Assembly: GCF_032911225.1 (NCBI RefSeq)
Contig: NZ_CP136600.1
Span: forward strand, 3,534,001 to 3,598,000
DNA length: 64,000 bases
Reading direction: 5' to 3'
Source: Thalassotalea fonticola
Lineage (GTDB): Bacteria; Pseudomonadota; Gammaproteobacteria; Enterobacterales; Alteromonadaceae
A program made the position numbers and the translations under genes. The notes under the pieces were generated by a model. The model saw only the letters and a program-made list of their open reading frames with translations. It did not search any database and was not told the DNA's origin. Of the stretch, positions 37,102 through 44,993 are shown piece after piece. Within the stretch, counting starts at the first letter, position 1. Each line of letters opens with the position of its first letter.

Positions 37102-37641
37102 ATGAAAGCATATCAATTACCTTTACTGCTTAGCGCGTTATTATTAACCGCATGTGGTGGCAGCAACTCTAGCGATGCTCCAGAAGAGCAGGCACCAGTT
37201 GAGCAAGTTCCAGAAGAACAAACGCCAGAAGAGCAAGAGCCAGCAGTTGAGCCAGAGGCACCAACTGAGCCAGAGGCACCAACTGAGCCTGAGACACCAA
37301 CAGAGCCACCAACAGAGCCAGAATCACCTACTTTAACTTTAGATGAAAGTGCCGCGGTACCTGGTAAATTACGCATTACTAATACGGAAGATACCGTTAC
37401 CTTGTCTTGGGGCCCTATAGTTGGTGCTACCTCATACAATGTGTTTTATAGCGAAATAGGTACGGCTGATGAAAACTCGCAAAGTTTTAGTGCCAATAGT
37501 ACGCGCTTTACTCATCAAGATTTAGCCGTAAATGTTCATAACTATAAAGTACAAGCCGTATTTGCCGGTAACGATACTGTTAGCTCTCTTTCTGCAACGC
37601 TAACTGCAGATTTAAACAATCAAGTTTTCCTTCAGGATTAA
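37102..37641 (+). CDS. FN3-type lipoprotein with P/E/T repeats
   Basis: A 179-residue lipoprotein (lipobox L-L-T-A-C-G-G, cysteine near residue 18). A low-complexity proline-glutamate-threonine linker follows (about 25-75, repeated P-T-E-P units), then one fibronectin type III-like domain (about 85-170) with T-L-S-W-G-P and T-S-Y-N-V-F-Y. The long linker should hold the domain away from the membrane. GAGGAA precedes the ATG. It is the third gene of the exported cassette. The linker DNA is a short tandem repeat and may vary in length. Confidence 0.7.
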   Translation: MKAYQLPLLLSALLLTACGGSNSSDAPEEQAPVEQVPEEQTPEEQEPAVEPEAPTEPEAPTEPETPTEPPTEPESPTLTLDESAAVPGKLRITNTEDTVTLSWGPIVGATSYNVFYSEIGTADENSQSFSANSTRFTHQDLAVNVHNYKVQAVFAGNDTVSSLSATLTADLNNQVFLQD

Positions 37642-37653
37642 ATGGTGAAAATT

Positions 37654-37842
37654 ATGAAAAATAACACTGATAATACCAATAGCCAAAAGCAAGAAGTTGC
37701 TAATGAACGTCGCAAATTCATTACTAAGTACGGTAAACTTGCAATTGTTACTCCTGTTGCTGTGACTGCTTTGATGTCCCCTAAAACATCATATGCAATG
37801 AGCTCTCAGGGTAACGATGGCTCTGACGATGGTGTAATTTAA
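37654..37842 (+). CDS. small twin-arginine-signal protein, fourth gene of a secreted cassette
   Basis: About 62 residues. E-R-R-K-F-I-T near residue 20 followed by a hydrophobic segment forms a Tat-like signal, with S-Y-A as a likely cleavage site; the mature part would be only about 15 residues (S-S-Q-G-N-D-G-S-D-D-G-V-I). A start at 37642 is possible, but GGTGA fits the ATG at 37654 better. It is followed by a strong terminator closing the cassette. Its near absence of a mature domain is odd: it may be a peptide product or a small partner. Confidence 0.6.
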   Translation: MKNNTDNTNSQKQEVANERRKFITKYGKLAIVTPVAVTALMSPKTSYAMSSQGNDGSDDGVI

Positions 37843-37865
37843 TTTAATTAAATTACTATTTTTGT

Positions 37866-37900
37866 AAAACGTTATTGGCTTAGGCTAATAACGTTTTTTT
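37866..37900 (+). terminator. rho-independent terminator of the exported cassette
   Basis: Perfect 11-bp arms AAAACGTTATT (37866-37876) and AATAACGTTTT (37887-37897) run into a T7 tract, 24 bp after the last stop. Confidence 0.9.
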
Positions 37901-38211
37901 ATGATTTTTATTCACCTACTAATTCTCACTTTGTCAGCAATATTCCTAATTTCAATTTCGTTTGTGTTATGAGCAAATTCAGAGTTACATGTTCCAAGTA
38001 TACATAGCACGCTCAATGGGGTACCGGCCTCGACCCTAGCATCCTCGACAATTGCTCCTGCATTGTTCTACCTACGTACATCCTGTACTAGGGCTTAGCT
38101 CTACCTTCAGTATCCATACAGTCGTTCGCTAATCTAAGACGGTGTACTTTTTCTATGTTTTGTAAGGATTTATCAAACGTCAGAAACGAAAAAGAATTAC
38201 GAGAAATAAAA
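37901..38211. other. non-coding region with a GC-richer patch
   Basis: Between two terminators. Bases about 37981-38140 are clearly richer in G and C than their surroundings and include the small inverted repeat GTACA-TCC-TGTAC (38076-38088). No gene is seen. The patch could be a copy of a dispersed intergenic repeat, which cannot be tested from one window. Confidence 0.4.
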
Positions 38212-38245
38212 AGCGGTAATGACATTCTTTGTTGTCATTACCGCT
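38212..38245 (-). terminator. rho-independent terminator of the ImpA-like operon
   Basis: Perfect 13-bp arms AGCGGTAATGACA (38212-38224) and TGTCATTACCGCT (38233-38245) with an 8-nt loop. It lies 36 bp beyond the minus-strand stop at 38282, followed in that direction by a U-rich TTTATTTC. Confidence 0.88.
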
Positions 38246-38281
38246 AAGGGGGATTGATAAGTGAAGGGGGGTAATCCTGTA

Positions 38282-40357
38282 TTAGCTAACCCACGGTTGC
38301 TTGCCATCTATAGGGATTGCTTTCACATCTAACGTTTCACAGTATTGTTTGGCCGAAAAATTGAAAAATACATTCGGTACCACTTCATGCTTGAACGATT
38401 GCACTTGTGCTTTGGCCGTATCAGTAAAGTTGATGCCCCACATCTGATAGTAATCGGTAAAATCAAGCTTTGCCGCGTGTGAAGTGGCAATTAATAACCA
38501 GTCGTTTTGTTTGATTTTTTTCGCTTGTTGTAAACTGTATTGTGAAAAACCCAGGTTTGCTCTTTTGGCTAGCCAAGTGTTTTTGTTCTTTATCGCTTGT
38601 TTAAATTCACGATGAATAATGTGCTGACGTGGCAGTAAGTGCCAACCGTTTTCCAGCTCACCGTATTTTTGCGCCGCCATGCGGGTTTGAATACTAATGC
38701 TGGCGCCATCTTTCCAGCCGTTCAGTTTTGCCGAGGCCATTGTCGCACTAGGATCATCACTTACCGCAGCCGCTTGTAGCTTGTTAAAATAACCTTTTTG
38801 TTCAATGGCTTTACAAGCTCGTTCATAACCTTGCTCAACAGGTAAGCGTGATTTCACGTAAAAGGCGTAATGGTTGGTCGAGGTATGCGTTTCCCAGCCT
38901 TTAAAACGCAATTCTTTACGTTCAATAGTATGACCAATTTCGTGTAAATCGCCATGTCCGGTTGGTTGGAAATGCCAGCGTGCATCATAAGGGTTGCCAG
39001 AGCAGCCTACACCACAGCTAGGTTGGTCGGCATTAAAGTGATGAACAGTGTCCCATTCAAACATGTTTAATTGGTGCTCTTGCGCAAATTGAGCTATTTC
39101 TTCAATTACGTCAATGTCATCACCACGGTAACCGGCTTGAATACGCAAGTAGTTATGGGTGTATTGATTAATATCTGCTGTTAAAGGAATTAACTCTTTA
39201 TAGTTTTCGCGTAGCGCTAACGTTTCACGCATTTTGCCTATGGTCGAATGTACTTCAAAATAGCGCGTGCTAAATTCGGCCCAATCGTAATCATTATCTT
39301 TTAGTTGCCGATTAAATTGTGCAATGGCTTGTGGCGAGGTGTCGCCATCATAATATGGGTGTTCACCAACCTGTTGAAAACTAAATTTAGTTAAGTTACC
39401 GGCAGAGCTATTAAAACCAATTTGAATAGGGCCGCCATATGGCGACGTTATCGACACGCTTTCTCCCGGCTCAATGTCATACTGCACCGAACGTAAAAAT
39501 TCCGGACGGTTGTATTTACCACCCTTTTTGTTGCTGTCACTAAATGCTTGTGTTGCCCCAGGGCGCAAAGTATTGATGAAAAAATAGGTTTCTTCTTCAG
39601 TTGTGTCGGTACGGGTAATGGTAAAGGTTTGCCCTGGTAGCGCATAAGCGCCACTAGCACGGAATTTTTTACGACTTGCTAACTCTATACCTTTGGTTTG
39701 TGGTGTGATGTGCGAAAAGTTTGAGCGACTAAAGTTCCCCATATCACGCTGGGCTGGGTTTAATGCTCGTGCACCATAAACAATATGATCGGCAAAATAA
39801 GAGTGCATAAATTCTGCTTGAGTTGTGGTGCTTATGCCCATTGGAAATGTTGCCTGCTGGCGATAGTGATCGGCGAGTAAAACAATATTTTTTAACCAGT
39901 TGTTGCCGGTTATTGTAAACAAATCAACTTTATCTTCATCAAGCTTGTCTACTGTGCGTTTTAGAAACATGGCCGGTTTATTAAAGTCTTGCATAAAGTT
40001 GGGTGCATCACACTTATTTGGATTGCTACACTTTGCTAAATCAAAATTGTATTTATTATCTCTTAGGCTAATGAGTAACGCAGTTATGCTGCTATTCATG
40101 GCCGGCTTTATATCAACAATTTGCGCTGCGCCTTGCTGTTTTTTTGCGATGTTATTTAGCTCAATAAGGGCTGCATCTAGATAATGAGTCGCCGTTGGGT
40201 CTAACCTCGCATCGCCAGTTTGTAGGGCGTTAGCATGATTCTCAGATAGCGTTTGCTGAGACACTTTACTCGATTGATTTGCTTGACCATCACTACTACA
40301 AGCGACAATCTGGCTTGTTAATAGGGTGAAGAGTAAAAAAGAAATGCGTTTATTCAT
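38282..40357 (-). CDS. ImpA-like M60-type metallopeptidase, lipoprotein
   Basis: A 691-residue protein with a lipobox (I-V-A-C-S, near residue 18). The zinc site is H472-E473-I-G-H476, with E489 as likely third ligand in W-E-T-H-T-S-T-N-H. The upstream pattern (GGPIQIGF, then FEWDTVHHFNADQPSCG and GDLHEIGH) resembles Pseudomonas ImpA, an O-glycopeptidase that cuts next to glycosylated serine or threonine. The C-terminal region includes Y-Q-M-W-G-I-N-F. It is the last gene of a minus-strand operon with a sulfatase and a metzincin. Assignment to M60/ImpA is by motif and layout; specificity is inferred. Confidence 0.78.
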   Translation of the reverse strand: MNKRISFLLFTLLTSQIVACSSDGQANQSSKVSQQTLSENHANALQTGDARLDPTATHYLDAALIELNNIAKKQQGAAQIVDIKPAMNSSITALLISLRDNKYNFDLAKCSNPNKCDAPNFMQDFNKPAMFLKRTVDKLDEDKVDLFTITGNNWLKNIVLLADHYRQQATFPMGISTTTQAEFMHSYFADHIVYGARALNPAQRDMGNFSRSNFSHITPQTKGIELASRKKFRASGAYALPGQTFTITRTDTTEEETYFFINTLRPGATQAFSDSNKKGGKYNRPEFLRSVQYDIEPGESVSITSPYGGPIQIGFNSSAGNLTKFSFQQVGEHPYYDGDTSPQAIAQFNRQLKDNDYDWAEFSTRYFEVHSTIGKMRETLALRENYKELIPLTADINQYTHNYLRIQAGYRGDDIDVIEEIAQFAQEHQLNMFEWDTVHHFNADQPSCGVGCSGNPYDARWHFQPTGHGDLHEIGHTIERKELRFKGWETHTSTNHYAFYVKSRLPVEQGYERACKAIEQKGYFNKLQAAAVSDDPSATMASAKLNGWKDGASISIQTRMAAQKYGELENGWHLLPRQHIIHREFKQAIKNKNTWLAKRANLGFSQYSLQQAKKIKQNDWLLIATSHAAKLDFTDYYQMWGINFTDTAKAQVQSFKHEVVPNVFFNFSAKQYCETLDVKAIPIDGKQPWVS

Positions 40358-40398
40358 GGTTATGCCTTTATTCTAAATTTTGTTATTTCAAACCGAGT

Positions 40399-41364
40399 TT
40401 ATTCACAACTTATCATTGCAGGTAATGGCACAGGCGCAATTACCTCAATATCAAAGTTAACCTGAGCTGTGTTTTCACCATCACTCACGGTTAAACTGAT
40501 ATTTTCAAAGATGCCTTCATCAATATCCTGAGCTGTGCCATATATTAAACTTTGTTCGCTATCTATTAATAACCAAGACGGGGCATTGGCCAAGTTAAGT
40601 GTAAGCTTGTCACCGTCAGCATCATAGATTTGTGGGATGAATTGATAATATTGTCCCGCTAGCATTGAGGTAACAACGAGTTCGATGGTTGGCGGTTGAT
40701 TAGTTGTATTTTCAATCGGCAGTACAGCGATTTCAAACAATAACTCTGTGCTGTCGGTGCCATCACTTACCATAAGGCGGATATCTTTATATATCCCCTC
40801 ATCGCTAGGCTGCGCGGTGCCGTAAAGGAAGTTTTGCTCGCTATCTATTAATAACCAAGAAGGGGCATTCGCTAAGGTAAGAGTAAGCTTGTCACCGTCA
40901 GCATCATAGATTTGTGGGGTAAATTGATAATATTGCCCGACTAACATCGAGGTAACAACAAGGTCAACGGTTGGCGGCTGATTAGTTGCCATCTCACCAG
41001 GTAGTACAGTGATTTCAAATAGCAGCTCTGTGCTATCGGTGCCATCACTTACGGTAAGGATAATGTCACTAAATAGCCCTTCATCGCCTGCTTGCGGTGT
41101 ACCACTTAATCGTTGATTTTCACCATCTAAAATCAGCCATTGAGGCTGGTTTTCAATACTAAGGGTTAAAGCATCGCCATCTGCATCAAAAATGCTAATT
41201 GCCGAACTGAAAGTTTCACTAACAACAGCTTCGGTAAATTCAACGCTAAGTATTGGTGCGTTATTTGTTTGTTGTGACGGTTCACTAGAATTGTCACCAC
41301 CACAAGCGACTAAACATTGTAAAAGTAGGGCAGTGATCGTTATTTTTATCTGCTTTTTCATCAA
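40399..41364 (-). CDS. lipoprotein of three cadherin/Ig-like (CADG/He_PIG) repeats
   Basis: A 321-residue lipoprotein (lipobox L-V-A-C-G-G, near residue 20). The rest is three tandem modules of about 94 residues, each with D-A-D-G-D-x-L-T-L and a G-T-A/P-Q turn, ending L-T-V-S-D-G. Modules two and three are nearly identical in DNA. The same type of module opens the neighbouring metzincin (41446-44952), so this may be a stand-alone copy or a remnant of a larger protein that lost its catalytic part. It lies between the metzincin (81 bp) and the ImpA-like gene (41 bp). A cell-surface docking or spacer role is likely. Confidence 0.72.
   Translation of the reverse strand: MMKKQIKITITALLLQCLVACGGDNSSEPSQQTNNAPILSVEFTEAVVSETFSSAISIFDADGDALTLSIENQPQWLILDGENQRLSGTPQAGDEGLFSDIILTVSDGTDSTELLFEITVLPGEMATNQPPTVDLVVTSMLVGQYYQFTPQIYDADGDKLTLTLANAPSWLLIDSEQNFLYGTAQPSDEGIYKDIRLMVSDGTDSTELLFEIAVLPIENTTNQPPTIELVVTSMLAGQYYQFIPQIYDADGDKLTLNLANAPSWLLIDSEQSLIYGTAQDIDEGIFENISLTVSDGENTAQVNFDIEVIAPVPLPAMISCE
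40558..40962. repeat. tandem duplication inside the cadherin-repeat lipoprotein gene
   Basis: Bases 40558-40680 and 40840-40962 are near-identical (offset exactly 282 bp, 94 codons). A third module at about 41010-41260 is more diverged, which points to recent amplification of one module. Confidence 0.8.
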
Positions 41365-41407
41365 GGTTATCTCGTGTTTAGTTATTCAGATTGTTGTATT
41401 TGTAAGC

Positions 41408-41435
41408 TATTCCACCCCATGGCTGAGGTGGAATA
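41408..41435 (-). other. hairpin after the large metzincin gene
   Basis: TATTCCACC (41408-41416) and GGTGGAATA (41427-41435) form a 9-bp stem with a 10-nt loop, 10 bp beyond the stop. There is no U-run, and the next operon gene is 81 bp away, so it may attenuate or stabilise rather than terminate. Confidence 0.5.
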
Positions 41436-41445
41436 ATTCGGCTTA

Positions 41446-44400
41446 TTAATCGGTTATTTGCGTCATTTGTATATTATCGAGTAATACCCGGCCAGAGCCG
41501 GTATCGGCAACATCAATTTGCAGCCATAATGGCGCACCAAGCTGGTATCCTGTTGCTGTTGACAAAATTAGAGACTGCTCCGCCATTTCCCCTTCTGTTT
41601 CAAGAGCTGGTATTACCGGGGCACTGCTAATAATCGTTGCACCTACAACTTCGATTAATGGATTGCTCTCATATTTAGTATTTGCATCACTAGCTAGTAA
41701 CGGATCGCCACCTACAAGTAAACTTACCTGAGTATCAAGACCTGCCTTATCAGTTCGACGGCCCAGTAAAAAGCTGATATTCAGCTCCATATTTTCTTGG
41801 TAAGTGCCTATTTGTTGGTAGATCCAACGACCACGAGCCAACTCTGCCCAGTTATTTCCATATGTAGAGTCTGGGTGAGTCGCTATTTCATCATTTTGGG
41901 TATAGGTATAATTTGTAGCGTCGTGCCAAGTAGCTATGCTATTACTGGTTTCTTCAGCTTCTAATCCAGGATCTTCAAAACTATTGTTAATCAATGGAGG
42001 ATTGGTTAAACCAGTGATAGGAGCCTCAGGCTCAGCGGCATCAAACCACCAAACATCACCGTTGAGTGTTCCTGAAGAAGTAATCGTGTCAATACGCCAG
42101 TAATAACGACCAGCATTAGCAATATTAGGTGTAAAAGATGTCGCAGTTTGTTGCCCCTGATATTCAGCTGAAGCTGTCGTAGCGTTAAGTACACTCTCGT
42201 AACTATTGCCAAAATACACATCAAACTGATAACCAGATGGCTTGCCAGTAACCCAGCTAAGCTCTTTACTGGCATCAACATCGACCATGCCGTTGGCTGG
42301 TGTCGGAGCACCTGCGCCAATATCGGCGCCAGGGTTGCTATATAGTTCCTGAACATCATCCATAGAAAGCGCTTTATGGTAAATGCGCACATCATCTACG
42401 GTAACCGGTGTGTCGGTACTCTGAGTTTGTTGGCTAACAGAATCGAAGATCACCAGAGGGTGATGTGAGTTATCAATTGCACCATCAGCAATGGTCGTGC
42501 CAAAAGTGGTGTTTGTTATTTCTTGATTATCGACCCAGGCCCGCAATTGTTTGCTGGTACGATCCATCACCATCACAAGGTGATGCCAGGTATCGTTCTC
42601 AATCAATGATGTTGCTTCCAGATCAAACTGTGGATTGGTATAGGTATATTGTGAGTCACGATTTAGGTTACCTTCAAAACGGAAACGACCATCGTCGGTA
42701 TGACCAATGTCCCAGCCACCACGCGGGTTGCCAAAACGAGAGCGGATCACCGCGCCACCTTTGGCGATGATTGGGCCTGAAACTGCAGGGATCCCCGATT
42801 GAAATTTCACCCATAACGACACGCTTAAATCGCCATCGAGAGGATCACCCGTGCCCCGAAAATCGGCACTGGTTTTAATGTCTGCGCCGCCGGAATTCTC
42901 ATCGACGTTTCGCTCTAGCGCGTTACCGACCATGCCGGCAACTGAGCCACCAGGACCTGTGCCGTCAAAATCAATTCCGTCGGTTAATTTACCATGTGCC
43001 TGAAATGGACCGATGTCATGAGTAGTTGTACCGGTAGTTTCGTCAAAAGTAATGTGTGTGGCTAAACCATTATTATGCACGGCCACTTTGACGTACCCCG
43101 TGCGGTTGGCGATACCGGTTTCATCCATTACATGATAAACAAACGTATCTTGCCCTTGCCAATGCACCGGTGGCGTATAGCGGACTTTGTTATCGATAAT
43201 TGTTGCGCTGCCGCCTTTTTCAGTCACGGCGTCAACATAAGAAATGCTTAAGCTATCGCCGTTACCATCATAGTCGTTTTCAAGCACGTCTATATCTTTA
43301 CTGGTATTCATTACCATAGTGGCTACATCTTCCATGGCAAATGGCGGCAATGGACTGGTGTAATTTAACGCCGGTGATTGTGCTTCAGTAGCAATGTGGG
43401 CATTACCTATCATCCGCTCTACTGTACCAGAGCCGAGTGCTGAATTTGAGCCACTCATGGCATCGCCCCAAGAAGACCAGTGGCCTGCGCCTAACGTATG
43501 GCCTAACTCATGGCCGTGACTTTTTGAATATGCGGCTAACGTACCTGTGGTATGACGGCCCCCCATAAACAGATCGCCAGAAGCACCGGCACCACCAGGT
43601 TTTTTAAACAAACCGCGAACTTCAAACACGGCACCATTAGGCTGGTGCACATTAGTCCATTCATTCTGCCATTTTTCTGGGTTATCTTCTAAATTAACCA
43701 CCATCCAATTGACTTCGTGGGCAAGGCCCATATCACGGGCATAGAAAAAGTCGGTGTCGTTCATACGTTGTTCAACCCGGGCGACAGATGCTTCTATGCT
43801 GCTGTCCATGCCAACATAATAGTCATTGTTTATTGTTACTGCGTAATCGAGTCGGCGCATATTGTGCGCTGGCACAATATAACCATTGGCAGTAGGGGCT
43901 ATGCGATCAGCTACAAACGGAACAACTTGATTACCGGTGCCAGGCTCGGCAGTACCTGCAAGTCCAGTAATAGTTACCGGTACCTGAGTTAAGCGAATGT
44001 TGATATGGTGGCCATCGCTAAGGTTGGCATTCATGGTGACATTACCCGGTTCAATATTAGCATTAACGCGCATGTCTGGATCGTCTTCAACAAATCCCCG
44101 GTATGTTCTTACCTGTGGCGGAGTAACCTCAAGGTAGCCGTTAACCGAATCCCAGGTAAGTAGTTTATGCCCATTGGTCGAGCGCATTGAACGTTTCTCT
44201 AAGACTAACACTTCATCCTTGGAGTCATTATCAATATCGCCAACATTCAAACTAAGGCTATCGGGCAGGATGGCACCATCGCTATATGGCGTTGCCGCGG
44301 TCACTTTAATAGTAAATATTTCTTCGGTTTGATCTTTACCATCACTGACAATAAGCGATATGCCAAAATAACTGCCTTCATCTTCAGCTGTCGGAGTCCC

Positions 44401-44952
44401 AAAAAGTTGGTTGCTACTTGAGTCTAGACTTAACCAGTTCGGCTGATTGCTTAAGGTTAAGGTTAAAGCATCGCCGTCGGCATCAAATAATTGTGGAGTT
44501 AACTCGTAGCTTTGACCAACTTTTGCATCAGCAACGGTTAGGTTAATGGTCGGTGCTCGGTTAAGCGAAGGTTCAGGTGTTACCGGTTTCACTTCTATAT
44601 CAAACAGTTGTTCAACCTGATTCACGCCATCACTAACCACAAGAGAGATATCGGTAACATTGCCAATATCTGCAGTCGTTGGTGTACCCGAAAGTAGGCT
44701 ACTTTTGTGATTAAGGCTAAGCCATGCTGGCTGGTTAGTTAAGCTTAAAGTTAAAGCATCGCCTTCAGCATCGGAGGTAGTAATTACTGCATTATATTGC
44801 TCTCCACTTACCGCCGTACTAATATTAATAGCAAGAGTTGGAGGCGTATTGGTTGTTGGCTCTGTTGTGTCTGAGCCTGAGCTAGAACCGCCACAGGCAA
44901 CCAGAGCGTTTATCATTAGCAGTGATAGCGAGAGTTGAATTCCCTGTTTCAT
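41446..44952 (-). CDS. large metzincin metallopeptidase with cadherin-like and LamG-like domains, lipoprotein
   Basis: A 1168-residue lipoprotein (lipobox L-V-A-C-G-G). Order: two cadherin-like (CADG) modules (about 35-230), a conserved N-terminal block (about 235-320, with K-R-S-M-R-S and V-R-T-Y-R-G), a metzincin zinc site H481-E-L-G-H485-T-L-G-A-G-H491 with Met-turn M499, a Big_9-like domain (about 550-640, N-D-Y-D-G-N-G-D), a LamG-like domain (about 650-830), an FN3-like segment (about 850-960) and a jelly-roll-like C-terminal domain. It probably cleaves an extracellular protein at the cell surface. The sulfatase gene lies 41 bp upstream. Related genes are at 49447, 52720 and 55040. Confidence 0.75.
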   Translation of the reverse strand: MKQGIQLSLSLLMINALVACGGSSSGSDTTEPTTNTPPTLAINISTAVSGEQYNAVITTSDAEGDALTLSLTNQPAWLSLNHKSSLLSGTPTTADIGNVTDISLVVSDGVNQVEQLFDIEVKPVTPEPSLNRAPTINLTVADAKVGQSYELTPQLFDADGDALTLTLSNQPNWLSLDSSSNQLFGTPTAEDEGSYFGISLIVSDGKDQTEEIFTIKVTAATPYSDGAILPDSLSLNVGDIDNDSKDEVLVLEKRSMRSTNGHKLLTWDSVNGYLEVTPPQVRTYRGFVEDDPDMRVNANIEPGNVTMNANLSDGHHINIRLTQVPVTITGLAGTAEPGTGNQVVPFVADRIAPTANGYIVPAHNMRRLDYAVTINNDYYVGMDSSIEASVARVEQRMNDTDFFYARDMGLAHEVNWMVVNLEDNPEKWQNEWTNVHQPNGAVFEVRGLFKKPGGAGASGDLFMGGRHTTGTLAAYSKSHGHELGHTLGAGHWSSWGDAMSGSNSALGSGTVERMIGNAHIATEAQSPALNYTSPLPPFAMEDVATMVMNTSKDIDVLENDYDGNGDSLSISYVDAVTEKGGSATIIDNKVRYTPPVHWQGQDTFVYHVMDETGIANRTGYVKVAVHNNGLATHITFDETTGTTTHDIGPFQAHGKLTDGIDFDGTGPGGSVAGMVGNALERNVDENSGGADIKTSADFRGTGDPLDGDLSVSLWVKFQSGIPAVSGPIIAKGGAVIRSRFGNPRGGWDIGHTDDGRFRFEGNLNRDSQYTYTNPQFDLEATSLIENDTWHHLVMVMDRTSKQLRAWVDNQEITNTTFGTTIADGAIDNSHHPLVIFDSVSQQTQSTDTPVTVDDVRIYHKALSMDDVQELYSNPGADIGAGAPTPANGMVDVDASKELSWVTGKPSGYQFDVYFGNSYESVLNATTASAEYQGQQTATSFTPNIANAGRYYWRIDTITSSGTLNGDVWWFDAAEPEAPITGLTNPPLINNSFEDPGLEAEETSNSIATWHDATNYTYTQNDEIATHPDSTYGNNWAELARGRWIYQQIGTYQENMELNISFLLGRRTDKAGLDTQVSLLVGGDPLLASDANTKYESNPLIEVVGATIISSAPVIPALETEGEMAEQSLILSTATGYQLGAPLWLQIDVADTGSGRVLLDNIQMTQITD

Positions 44953-44993
44953 TATTTTGATCCTGTTCTGTACTTGTCAGCCGTATATGGCGA

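Noticed and set aside
37113..37439. Minus-strand open frame opposite the P/E/T linker of the FN3 lipoprotein
   Set aside because: Repetitive serine/glycine/valine translation is the mirror of the proline-rich linker; no ribosome site.
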